Source: FEB-25 sp963726315 | Lineage (GTDB): Bacteria; Chloroflexota; Anaerolineae; Anaerolineales; UBA4823 | DNA length: 64,000 nt | Assembly: GCA_963726315.1 (NCBI GenBank) | Contig: CAVSBZ010000007.1 | Location: 558,001-622,000, forward strand | Reading direction: 5' to 3' | Shown here: positions 35,910 through 43,270 of the stretch, in pieces | Layout of the letters: each line of letters opens with the position of its first letter | Numbering within the stretch: the first letter of the stretch is position 1 | Made by a program: the position numbers and the translations under genes | Notes under the pieces: generated by a model | Database searches by the model: none | Told to the model about the DNA's origin: nothing | Seen by the model: only the letters and a program-made list of their open reading frames with translations

Positions 35910-36357
35910 TGACAGATTTCCTTGAGTTTCAGGTTGATAAATTCACCTTTAGGGTTGCCACCGACCGCTACTATACTCAGGAAGGTCTATGGGCCAAACA
36001 AGAGACCGCTCGTATCCGCATCGGCATTTCCGATTACCTGCAGCAGCGCAGTGGTGATGTGGCATTCGCCGAAGTCAAACCTGTCGGGTCTGCGATAGCA
36101 GTTGGCGGTGAGATCATCGTTATCGAAACCATCAAGGTGGATATCAGCCTGACCTCTCCGCTCGATGGTGAGGTGGTTGAGGTTAATCCGGCGATGCAAA
36201 CGACCCCCGAGATCATCAATCAAGACCCTTATGAGGGCGGCTGGCTGACTGTGATCCAACCTGCACCGGGAGGTTTAATCCGGATAAATTATTGGATCCG
36301 CAGGTCTACTTCACTAAAATCAAGCGTGAGGCTGAACAGGAGACGAAACGCGAATGA
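35909..36357 (+). CDS. Glycine cleavage H-like (lipoyl) protein, C-terminus frameshifted
   Basis: A small lipoyl-domain protein of the GcvH family with the lipoylation site Lys76 in ETIKVDISLTSPLDGEV. As read, the frame runs past the expected end to 36367. Adding one G to the G3 run at 36268-36270 gives APGRFNPDKLLDPQVYF and an H-protein-like C-terminus ending at TGA 36355-36357, which overlaps the next gene start as the classic ATGA. This strongly supports a missing G. No other glycine cleavage genes are near, so this is probably a dedicated lipoyl carrier protein of the operon rather than the photorespiratory/glycine-cleavage H-protein (inference). Confidence 0.82.
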
Positions 36358-36788
36358 CCTCAGGTGATCGGAACTTTAAGGTGGTCATAGTGCCGTGCAG
36401 TGGGATAGGAAAAACCTATGGCACGGTCAGCCGGGAAGCGGCGTACATCCTCACCGAAGATTTATGCCCCGACGAGACGAAGTTGGTGGCGTTATCGAAA
36501 TTGGTGTTGGGAGAAGCAGAAGCACGTTCAATCGTTGCCAGTAACCCTGCCATCACCATCGATGGTTGTAAATTAGCCTGTGCTACGAAGATGGTGCAGG
36601 AAAGTGGGGGTAAGATCGCCCAGCAATATGCCGTTTTAGATGTTTATCGACGCTATAAGCATTTCAAGCCACAGGGGATCGCCGAGCTCAACGAGGGTGG
36701 TCAGCAGCTTGCCCAGGCACTGGCGGATGAGATTTCCCAGGTTGTATCTGAGCTAACCAGTGGAACTGATGGAGGCGGCAATGGTTGA
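36354..36788 (+). CDS. DGC-domain putative metal-binding protein 1
   Basis: A 144-residue protein with the DGC-domain pattern: an N-terminal cysteine in VIVPCSGIGKTYGTVSREAAY and later IDGCKLACATKM, whose three cysteines plus partners could bind zinc or another thiophilic metal. Members of this family were named for the Asp-Gly-Cys motif; biochemical function is not known to me. It starts within the H-like gene stop (ATGA overlap) and is followed by a second DGC gene, so it belongs to the ars-like operon. Confidence 0.75.
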   Translation: MTSGDRNFKVVIVPCSGIGKTYGTVSREAAYILTEDLCPDETKLVALSKLVLGEAEARSIVASNPAITIDGCKLACATKMVQESGGKIAQQYAVLDVYRRYKHFKPQGIAELNEGGQQLAQALADEISQVVSELTSGTDGGGNG

Positions 36789-37527
36789 CCTGCCCAGGAA
36801 AAAAGTGGGCATCATCGCCTGTTCGGGGGAGGAGCTGCCCGAGGGTACGATTACACGCCTGGCAGCCTTGCGCGTGTTGGAACATCTGCGCCTGAATGAT
36901 ACCGTGACCATCTGCCTGCCGCTCTTTTTAGCCGGTGGAGAAAGCGACCGGGCATTCGCCAGGTTTTACCCGACCATCGCTATCGACGGGTGCGATTTAC
37001 GCTGTGCAGCTAGAGCGACGGAGATGTACTCCCATAAACCTGCCGCCAGCATCATGGTTGGTGACGTCATCGCGGAAAATCGTCTTGCAAAACCGGAGGG
37101 GAGACGCCGGCTGAATGAGGCTGGTCAGCAGGCTGTGGAGCTCACTGCCAACAAGATTGCTGACACGGTTGACGGTTTATTAGGAAAACAATGGGATAGA
37201 AACTTGGGTGATCTCATCGAGCTTGAGATGGTTGATTCTGCTCAACCAGAGGAGAGCCATGAGCCTGAAGTTGCCACCTGCGCTTGCGGGTCGGGCATTC
37301 CCATTCAGAACATCCTCATTTCCGGGAAGGAAGTGACCATCGTTGGCCTGCCGCTGATTTTCCAGCAGTTTACCGAAGCCGGAAAATTCCCCAGTGAAGC
37401 AACGATTAACGAGCTGATGGATACGGTCAAGATATATAACCCAATCTCTTCTGAAGATGAACCAGCTTATCGGGATGGCATTCGTGCGGCCTACAAGAAT
37501 TTTTGGTTCAAGGGTAAAGCGAAGTGA
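36781..37527 (+). CDS. DGC-domain putative metal-binding protein 2 with C-terminal extension
   Basis: A 248-residue protein with the same DGC core as its upstream neighbour (ACSGEELPEGTITRLA, then IDGCDLRCAARATE). It is fused to an additional domain of about 100 residues that contains CACGSG and a motif VGLPLIFQQF unlike the first protein. The ATG at 36781 overlaps the upstream stop by 8 bp and has GGAGG 6 nt upstream; the earlier in-frame ATGs at 36760 and before lack this. Function unknown; tandem DGC proteins in an operon with Acr3 suggest handling of a metalloid or metal complex. Confidence 0.72.
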   Translation: MVDLPRKKVGIIACSGEELPEGTITRLAALRVLEHLRLNDTVTICLPLFLAGGESDRAFARFYPTIAIDGCDLRCAARATEMYSHKPAASIMVGDVIAENRLAKPEGRRRLNEAGQQAVELTANKIADTVDGLLGKQWDRNLGDLIELEMVDSAQPEESHEPEVATCACGSGIPIQNILISGKEVTIVGLPLIFQQFTEAGKFPSEATINELMDTVKIYNPISSEDEPAYRDGIRAAYKNFWFKGKAK

Positions 37528-37973
37528 GCCAGACTGCCATCTACCACACAGTGGTTGAGTGGAAAGGAGAACACTCAGGGCGTTTGCGCATGGGCAATGG
37601 GCCTGAGATGGATTTTTCCGCGCCTCCCGATGCGAAGGGACTCCCCGGTGTATTGACCCCCGAGGATGCCTTTGTGGCAGCGGTGAATACCTGCGTCATG
37701 ATGATGTTCCTGTGGTCGTGCGAGAGATTGAAGATAAACCTGCTCGCCTATGAATGCCGCGCTGAAGGCACCAAGCTGATCGAGCTCGATCACACCGAGA
37801 GTTTCACCATGGTCAGGCTTACCCCTCGAATCCGTGTGGACGTTGGTCAGGATACGCCTGCGAGCATCGAAGCCCGAATACGACGGGCGTTAAAATCCGC
37901 CCAAAAGTACAGCCTGGTGGCGAATTCGATCAAGTCTGAGTTGGTCATCGAGCCGGTTATCCAGGTCGTCTAG
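37524..37973 (+). CDS. OsmC/Ohr-family protein
   Basis: A 149-residue OsmC-family protein, usually thiol-dependent peroxidases reducing organic hydroperoxides. The family Cys in VNTCVMMMFLW (about residue 57) is present, but the second conserved Cys (resolving Cys-Cys pair in Ohr/OsmC) is replaced, so catalysis may differ. The start is GTG at 37524, overlapping the upstream stop by 4 bp (GTGA). It is within the Acr3 operon. Confidence 0.85.
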   Translation: MSQTAIYHTVVEWKGEHSGRLRMGNGPEMDFSAPPDAKGLPGVLTPEDAFVAAVNTCVMMMFLWSCERLKINLLAYECRAEGTKLIELDHTESFTMVRLTPRIRVDVGQDTPASIEARIRRALKSAQKYSLVANSIKSELVIEPVIQVV

Positions 37974-38036
37974 CGAACTTTAAGATAAGTTTGATTGGCT
38001 GAACATAGTTAGAGATTCCATTTTTGGAGGTTTGTC

Positions 38037-38291
38037 ATGCTAACGGTGAAAGTTTTAGGGTCTGGCTGTGAAAATTGTAAAAAGGTCGAAAGCATCGCCC
38101 GTAAAGTGGTGACTACCATGGGTATGCAAGCCGAGGTGATCAAGGTAACCGATTGGGTGGACATAAAAAAATACCCTATCCTGGGTACACCTGGGTTGGT
38201 GATCAACGAAAAAGTGGTGTGTGCTGGGCGAATCCCCACGGAAGCCGAAGTGACCACCTGGTTGGTGAACGCTGAGCTGGAGACCGCCTGA
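38037..38291 (+). CDS. Thioredoxin-fold protein with CxxC (small redox-active disulfide protein)
   Basis: An 84-residue thioredoxin-like protein of the redox-active disulfide protein 2 type, with a C-x2-C motif GSGCENCKK (Cys11, Cys14) and a conserved cis-Pro segment GTPGLVINEKVV. Such small proteins often accompany Acr3 and thus may supply electrons for oxidised metalloid or protein-disulfide reduction (inference). GGAGG precedes the ATG. Its TGA overlaps the acr3 ATG by one base. Confidence 0.85.
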   Translation: MLTVKVLGSGCENCKKVESIARKVVTTMGMQAEVIKVTDWVDIKKYPILGTPGLVINEKVVCAGRIPTEAEVTTWLVNAELETA

Positions 38292-39367
38292 TGAGTGCTG
38301 GGAATGCCATTGCAGCGAAACCTTCCGGTGTTTCGGGTCAGCTTTCCACCCTTGACCGGTACCTTACCCTGTGGATCTTCCTTGCCATGGGTCTCGGAGT
38401 GGCATTGGGTTACTATTTTCCTGAGACGGTTTCTGCATTTAATCAGCGCTTTACGGTCGGCACCACCAATATTCTCATCGCCATTGGGCTCATCCTGATG
38501 ATGTACCCGCCGCTGGCGAAAGTGCGTTATGAAGAGTTGGGGGACGTGTTCAAGAATTGGAAGGTGTTGGGGCTTTCACTCATTCAAAACTGGGTCATCG
38601 GGCCGATCCTGATGTTTATCCTGGCGGTCGTATTCCTGCACGATTACCCGGATTATATGACCGGTCTGATCCTGATCGGGCTGGCACGCTGCATTGCCAT
38701 GGTGATCGTCTGGAATGACCTGGCCAAGGGAGATAGTGAGTATGCCGCCGGGTTGGTGGCATTCAACAGCGTGTTCCAGGTGTTATTTTATTCAGTATTT
38801 GCCTATGTTTTCATTACAGTACTGCCAACCTGGTTCGGGATGGCTGGAAAAACGGTAAATATCACCATTAGCGAGATCGCCCGGAGTGTTTTTATCTACC
38901 TGGGGATACCGTTTATTGCCGGGTTTCTGACCCGCTTCTTCCTGGTGAGAGCCAAGGGGAAGGAATGGTACCATACTAAATTCATCCCCAAGATCAGCCC
39001 GATAACCCTGATCGCGTTGCTGTTTACCATCATTGTCATGTTCAGCTTGAAGGGGGAGTATATTGTCCAGCTACCCCTGGATGTAGTGCGTATAGCCATA
39101 CCGCTACTGATCTATTTTGTGATCATGTTCGTGGGCAGCTTCTTCTTGGGTCGAGCTATCGGGGCTACTTACCCACAAACGGTGACGCTGTCTTTCACCG
39201 CTGCCAGCAACAACTTCGAGCTGGCGATTGCTGTCGCGGTGGCGGTGTTTGGGATTTCGTCCGGGCAGGCATTCGCTGCGGTGATTGGACCGCTGGTGGA
39301 GGTGCCGGTGATGATTGGTCTGGTGAACGTAGCTTTCTGGCTGAAAAAGAGAATGTACCCTGCATGA
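38291..39367 (+). CDS. acr3: Arsenite efflux permease Acr3
   Basis: A 358-residue membrane protein of the ACR3 arsenite/antimonite exporter family (BART superfamily). About ten hydrophobic segments are visible. The conserved transport Cys134 is in GLARCIAMVIVWN, and the family Glu in SNNFELAIAVAVA follows later; both are required in characterised members. The stop TGA overlaps the ATG of the next gene (ATGA). With the ArsR operator upstream this gives the operon its main predicted role, thiophilic metalloid resistance. Confidence 0.95.
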   Translation: MSAGNAIAAKPSGVSGQLSTLDRYLTLWIFLAMGLGVALGYYFPETVSAFNQRFTVGTTNILIAIGLILMMYPPLAKVRYEELGDVFKNWKVLGLSLIQNWVIGPILMFILAVVFLHDYPDYMTGLILIGLARCIAMVIVWNDLAKGDSEYAAGLVAFNSVFQVLFYSVFAYVFITVLPTWFGMAGKTVNITISEIARSVFIYLGIPFIAGFLTRFFLVRAKGKEWYHTKFIPKISPITLIALLFTIIVMFSLKGEYIVQLPLDVVRIAIPLLIYFVIMFVGSFFLGRAIGATYPQTVTLSFTAASNNFELAIAVAVAVFGISSGQAFAAVIGPLVEVPVMIGLVNVAFWLKKRMYPA

Positions 39368-39630
39368 TTGATCTGAAGATCCTCAGCTACCATTCTGCTC
39401 AGCGTTATGCCGTCAGGCAAACCGTGGTGGCTGCCCAGCGGACCTTACGGAATGAGCGACCGGACCTTCAGATTTCAATCACCGAGCTGAAAGATTGGGC
39501 TCATATTGAGGTGTATACACCTATTCTTTCTGCCCCTAGCCTGGTGGTGAATGAAAAGCTCGTTTGTGTTGGCAGAGTTCCATCGCGCGATGAAGTGCTG
39601 GTTTGGCTTAGAGCGGTTCTTGATGGATAA
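39364..39630 (+). CDS. Thioredoxin-fold protein lacking the CxxC
   Basis: An 88-residue relative of the protein at 38037-38291: SAPSLVVNEKLVCVGRVPSRDE parallels GTPGLVINEKVVCAGRIPTEAE. It has no CxxC (HSAQRYAV at the site), so it cannot be a dithiol oxidoreductase and may be a binding or structural partner. It overlaps acr3 by 4 bp (ATGA) and is thus part of the operon. Confidence 0.75.
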   Translation: MIDLKILSYHSAQRYAVRQTVVAAQRTLRNERPDLQISITELKDWAHIEVYTPILSAPSLVVNEKLVCVGRVPSRDEVLVWLRAVLDG

Positions 39631-39760
39631 TTGCTCATGGGATGTAATGGTTTACCTTCATTCCGTTTTCACCTTTCGTTCACCCGAGTTCCTGGGTGTT
39701 GGATAGTGGGGTAACTCAGGTCTATGAGCTTGCGTAATGGTCTGCAGGGAGGGTAGAGAT

Positions 39761-39907
39761 ATGAAAAAAGGGGTAAACATCGCTTTGGAAGATAAGGAAA
39801 TCGTTGATCTGATCCGCATCTTGATTGATAATGACGCCCCGGACGCTCTGATATTCCTGAAAACCCACTTCAAAGGGAAAGCGCGTGAGCTGCTGGAGGG
39901 TGGTTGA
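39761..39907 (+). CDS. 48-residue conserved-looking small protein
   Basis: A short frame of 48 codons with strong ribosome site GGGAGGG 8 nt before the ATG. The amphipathic helix ALEDKEIVDLIRILIDND and ending HFKGKARELLEGG look selected rather than random. After the TGA (39905-39907) the same frame continues for 20 sense codons beginning KVMIEVPGAG before a TAA (39968-39970). It lies between the thioredoxin-like and Fe-S protein genes of the operon. Function unknown. Confidence 0.6.
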   Translation: MKKGVNIALEDKEIVDLIRILIDNDAPDALIFLKTHFKGKARELLEGG

Positions 39908-39980
39908 AAGGTGATGATCGAGGTGCCCGGTGCGGGCATCATCCAGGTCACCAGTAGCATGTTGAAATAACAGGTCCGCC

Positions 39981-40499
39981 ATGTATCTAGAGTCAATCAC
40001 ATTGGTAAAAGTCTTACCTTGCCTGGCAGACCCGGGAAAGATCATTGTGATCGGCGACCCTTCGCGCAAATTGGATGAGGTGCTCCCCTTTCTGGCGACA
40101 TTACCGAATGTGATTTCTTATAGTCCTGAAAGCTGTACGCTTACCCTGCGCCGCCAGCCCGGGTTCATCTCCTTATATTCCGAAAAAGCTTACATCACGA
40201 ATGTCAAGGACACCGAAGAGGGGCTGGAATTATTCAAGGCACTGGTGGACGCGATCAATGCCACCTGGGACCACCGGGAGGAGCTGGTGGCGATGACGGC
40301 AATGAAACTTGCCCCGCGCCCCCTAGACATCTGGACGTTGCTGCCTCAAACGAATTGCAAACAATGCGGTGAGGCCACCTGCATGGCATTCGCCTGTAAC
40401 CTGCTGCTGCAGGAGCGTAAGCTGCACGAGTGCACCCCTTTACAAGAAGATCAGTCCTTTGCCGAACGTCGAGCAACCTTAATCGCCATGCTGCCCTGA
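39981..40499 (+). CDS. Fe-S cluster-domain protein
   Basis: A 172-residue protein ending in a four-cysteine Fe-S domain (LLPQTNCKQCGEATCMAFACNLLLQERKLHEC), the type found in corrinoid Fe-S proteins and RnfB-like proteins, able to hold one [4Fe-4S] cluster. The N-terminal 110 residues form an alpha/beta region with no recognised catalytic motif. It is the last gene of the ArsR-controlled operon and may pass electrons to or from the thiol and lipoyl proteins (inference). Confidence 0.82.
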   Translation: MYLESITLVKVLPCLADPGKIIVIGDPSRKLDEVLPFLATLPNVISYSPESCTLTLRRQPGFISLYSEKAYITNVKDTEEGLELFKALVDAINATWDHREELVAMTAMKLAPRPLDIWTLLPQTNCKQCGEATCMAFACNLLLQERKLHECTPLQEDQSFAERRATLIAMLP

Positions 40500-40530
40500 T
40501 GTCCTACAAGGAATTCACAAAATCCATGCT

Positions 40531-40558
40531 ATATTAGGGGTCGTGACCCTAATATTTT
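40531..40558 (+). terminator. Hairpin downstream of the ars-like operon
   Basis: ATATTAGGG-(gtcgtga)-CCCTAATAT (40531-40555) followed by TTT. It could terminate the preceding operon or act as an operator for the following gene, whose GAGGAGG ribosome site starts a few bases later. Confidence 0.5.
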
Positions 40559-40572
40559 GAGGAGGATGTGTT

Positions 40573-40995
40573 ATGTGGTTTAACCCCTTCATGGAGTGGA
40601 TACTTAAATCACCTCTGCATGGCATGGTCAGCGGAAATACGATGATTATCTACTTTAATGGATGTAAAAGTGGGAAGCCCTATCATGTGCCTGTTGGATA
40701 TCTGCGCGTAGATAACAACTTGTTGACCGTCAGCTACAGAGCACGGACCTGGTGGCGTAATTTATGCGACGGTGCTGCAGTGAAGGTTTTATTAAGGGGT
40801 CAGCTATTAACAGCGCACGCACAAGCAGTCCAAGATGACCCTGGTGTGGAACACGGACTGAGAGCTTTCATCAAGGAAAATCCGCGCTTTGCCGGAGGGT
40901 TTAAGGTGAGAGTAGGCGCAGATGGTCAGCTTGATAAGGTGAGTTTACAGCAGGCGGTAAAAACGCACGTGATCGTACGCACAACCTTAGAATAG
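40573..40995 (+). CDS. PF04075-like nitroreductase/F420-dependent family protein
   Basis: A 140-residue protein with the family pattern FNGCKSGKPYHVPVGYLRVDN (a degenerate TGRKSGKP block) and YRARTWWRNLCDGAAVKVLLRGQ. Members of this family bind deazaflavin F420 or are uncharacterised. Here the block is diverged, so the cofactor is uncertain. No F420 biosynthesis genes occur in the window. GGAGG precedes the ATG. Confidence 0.65.
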   Translation: MWFNPFMEWILKSPLHGMVSGNTMIIYFNGCKSGKPYHVPVGYLRVDNNLLTVSYRARTWWRNLCDGAAVKVLLRGQLLTAHAQAVQDDPGVEHGLRAFIKENPRFAGGFKVRVGADGQLDKVSLQQAVKTHVIVRTTLE

Positions 40996-41042
40996 AATGA
41001 CGATTTTGCTTTTCACTCTTTAGTTTTAAAACTTATTGTTCC

Positions 41043-42191
41043 ATGGCTTCGAAAACTCGTTTTATCTGCTACCAGCCTAAAACCATCCTAAACAAGGGTA
41101 AACGGGCAGATCATTGGTTCTGGACGCGCTATAGCGCCTACCCGTACCTGGGATGCCAACACGGTTGCGCGTTTTGTTACTCCAGGGAGCGGAAGTATCT
41201 CCCTCATAAGCCGCCGGAAGCCGATGCTACGTACGACGCTGAATTAGATGAATTTTCACACCTGATCAAGGTGAAGGAAAATGCCCCTCAGTTGTTGCGT
41301 AAAGCATTAAGTCGCCTGCCTGTGGATATGCTCTTCACCGGTGATTACCAACCAGCCGAACGCAAGTTCCACCTCTCACGCAGGATGTTGGAAGTGTGCC
41401 TCGAGCTAGGCTTCCCTGTTTTCGTTCTCTCCCGCTCTCCACTAGTCACGCGTGACCTTGACCTGCTGCAAACCATTAACAAGCATTCCACCGCGGTGGT
41501 GGCGTTTAGCATTATTTCCACCCCTGAATCGGCGCATTACGGCGACTGCTCCCGATTAGAGTGCCTGGCACCTAAAGCGGAGTCGCGTTTCAAAGCGATG
41601 GAAGAAATAGCCCGTGCAGGCATCCTGACTGGAACAGTGGCGATGCCGTTACTGCCCGGCTTATGCGATGACGATCAGAACCTACAAGACCTGGCAGGAT
41701 GGACTGCCAGGCATGGTGGGAAATTCGTCCTCGCCGGCGGGTTAACCCTGGCGGACCAGCAGAAGGAATTCTTCATGCGTGTCTTACGAAGGGATCATCC
41801 TGATCTGGTACCGCTCTACTTACGCTTATTTCCACAGGGCAGCTACGCACAGGCACAGCCCTGGCGCCAGGTTGGTTTGCGTATCCATGATTATTGCGAG
41901 CAGGCAGGTATTTCTGACCGTATCCCCCGCCCGATCATCCCGGGTGAAAAGAGGCAGCTAAATAAGCGAATTGTCGAAAAACTGGCGTACAGGCTGCATC
42001 TGCTGGAATTAGAAAATGCCAGCTCTAGCAAGATTTGGGCTTATCGCAAGGCAGCCTGGGCAGTGGAAGATTTGGAGCAAGACGTTGGTTTGGTCTACCG
42101 CAGCCTGGGTCGGAAGGGATTGGAGAGTACCGCCGGGATAAGCCCAGACCTCGCCAGTGAAATCGAAACATTCATAATTTCAGCTAAATAA
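41043..42191 (+). CDS. Radical SAM protein (SPL/COG1533-like) with C-terminal helix-hairpin-helix-like domain
   Basis: A 382-residue radical SAM protein with the cluster-binding Cys38-x3-Cys42-x2-Cys45 (GCQHGCAFCYS), related to SplB-type DNA-repair radical SAM proteins. After the barrel, the last 80 residues (LAYRLHLLELENASSSKIWAYRKAAWAVEDLEQDVGLVY then GLESTAGISPDLASEIETFI) resemble the N-terminal DNA-binding helix-hairpin-helix region of polymerase-beta-type enzymes. The fusion suggests a DNA-acting enzyme (inference). No Shine-Dalgarno sequence is clear. No photoproduct lyase Cys was identified. Confidence 0.82.
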   Translation: MASKTRFICYQPKTILNKGKRADHWFWTRYSAYPYLGCQHGCAFCYSRERKYLPHKPPEADATYDAELDEFSHLIKVKENAPQLLRKALSRLPVDMLFTGDYQPAERKFHLSRRMLEVCLELGFPVFVLSRSPLVTRDLDLLQTINKHSTAVVAFSIISTPESAHYGDCSRLECLAPKAESRFKAMEEIARAGILTGTVAMPLLPGLCDDDQNLQDLAGWTARHGGKFVLAGGLTLADQQKEFFMRVLRRDHPDLVPLYLRLFPQGSYAQAQPWRQVGLRIHDYCEQAGISDRIPRPIIPGEKRQLNKRIVEKLAYRLHLLELENASSSKIWAYRKAAWAVEDLEQDVGLVYRSLGRKGLESTAGISPDLASEIETFIISAK

Positions 42192-42228
42192 GCCGCGTTA
42201 TTATTTTGACTTCCCCAGCTTAGAAATT

Positions 42229-42774
42229 CTATGAAAGAACGTCTGCTTGATTCTGCTTACTCATGGAATAGAGGTGGTATGGACCAAACTCATCCTCCAT
42301 TCCTTTCTCAAAAGTCATCCCGATTTTCTCCGCCACTCTCACTGAAGCTCGATTATCTGGTTCGATCTTACACACCAGTCGTGTGAAATTCAGCTTTTCG
42401 AAGGCATATTGAACAATCCCCTGTGCTGCTTCGCTGCCCAGACCCTGTCCCCAAAAATCGCGGGCGATGGTATAAGCCACTTCCACTTCCTCCTGTCCAT
42501 CAATCGTCCAGGGGAGCAAGCCACAGCGACCAATAAACCTGCCTGTATCTTTATGGATGGTCGCCCACAACCCCAGGTCAGGGTTCCTTGGATGTCCATT
42601 CATATGCCATTCTAATTCTAGCCTGGCTTCATCAAAAGTTTTAGGAGCGTCAGGAATATATCGGGTAATTTGAGGGTCACAGTAAAGAGCCCACAAGGCA
42701 CTCAAATCTTCGATAACCAGGCGCCGTAAGATCAGTCTTTTAGTTTCAAGGATGACTGAAGGTGGCAGTGTCAT
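42229..42774 (-). CDS. GNAT-family N-acetyltransferase (RimJ/RimL-like)
   Basis: A 181-residue GNAT protein. The N-terminal ETKRLILRRLVIEDLSALWALYCDPQI, the acetyl-CoA loop RDFWGQGLGSEAAQGIVQYAF and the C-terminal EPDNRASVRVAEKIGMTFEKG are typical of RimJ/RimL/Ard1-like and spermidine-acetyltransferase groups. Substrate not predictable. Isolated single gene. Confidence 0.87.
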   Translation of the reverse strand: MTLPPSVILETKRLILRRLVIEDLSALWALYCDPQITRYIPDAPKTFDEARLELEWHMNGHPRNPDLGLWATIHKDTGRFIGRCGLLPWTIDGQEEVEVAYTIARDFWGQGLGSEAAQGIVQYAFEKLNFTRLVCKIEPDNRASVRVAEKIGMTFEKGMEDEFGPYHLYSMSKQNQADVLS

Positions 42775-42829
42775 GGTTCCAATCGTAGTAATTCTAGCTG
42801 AGTGCTATTCTCATTATTGAACGAGGATA

Positions 42830-43240
42830 TCATTTTGGCAGCTGATACAGCTCCACCAGCACCCCGCTAGTGCTTTTCGGGTGGATGAAGGCATACAAAC
42901 GCCCGTCCTCACCCACCCTCGGTTCCTCATTGATCAGCTGAACATTTTTTGCTACCAGTTCTTGTATTAAACTTTTCAAATCATCTACTTCCAGGCAAAG
43001 GTGATGCATCCCTGCACCCCGTTTCTCCAGGAAGCGGCTCAATCCGGAGTCAGGTCTGGTCGGTTGGACGAGCTCGATCTCCGATTCTCCCAGCGGAAGA
43101 AAGGCGATGCGTGCGTCTTCCTGGGGGTTATCCGAGATGTGGGAAGGCTCAATCCCGAGGATTGACTGCCAGAACTTCAATGAAGTGTCGATGTTTTCGA
43201 CCAGTACGGCGATGTGGTGAATACGTTTGATCTCAGGCAT
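42830..43240 (-). CDS. mce: Methylmalonyl-CoA epimerase
   Basis: A 136-residue glyoxalase-fold epimerase interconverting (2R)- and (2S)-methylmalonyl-CoA. Metal-ligand His in HHIAVLVENID near residue 8, LCLEVDDL and the final VLVELYQL with the ligand Glu are typical. It is 30 bp downstream of the mutase gene, and the two form the propionyl-CoA/succinyl-CoA interconversion pair. Confidence 0.92.
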   Translation of the reverse strand: MPEIKRIHHIAVLVENIDTSLKFWQSILGIEPSHISDNPQEDARIAFLPLGESEIELVQPTRPDSGLSRFLEKRGAGMHHLCLEVDDLKSLIQELVAKNVQLINEEPRVGEDGRLYAFIHPKSTSGVLVELYQLPK

Positions 43241-43270
43241 AGTAACCTCTACAAGCTGAATTCTTGTTCT

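Noticed and set aside
39722..40069. 115-residue minus-strand frame in the ars-like operon
   Set aside because: Antisense to the 48-residue and Fe-S protein genes, with no recognised product.
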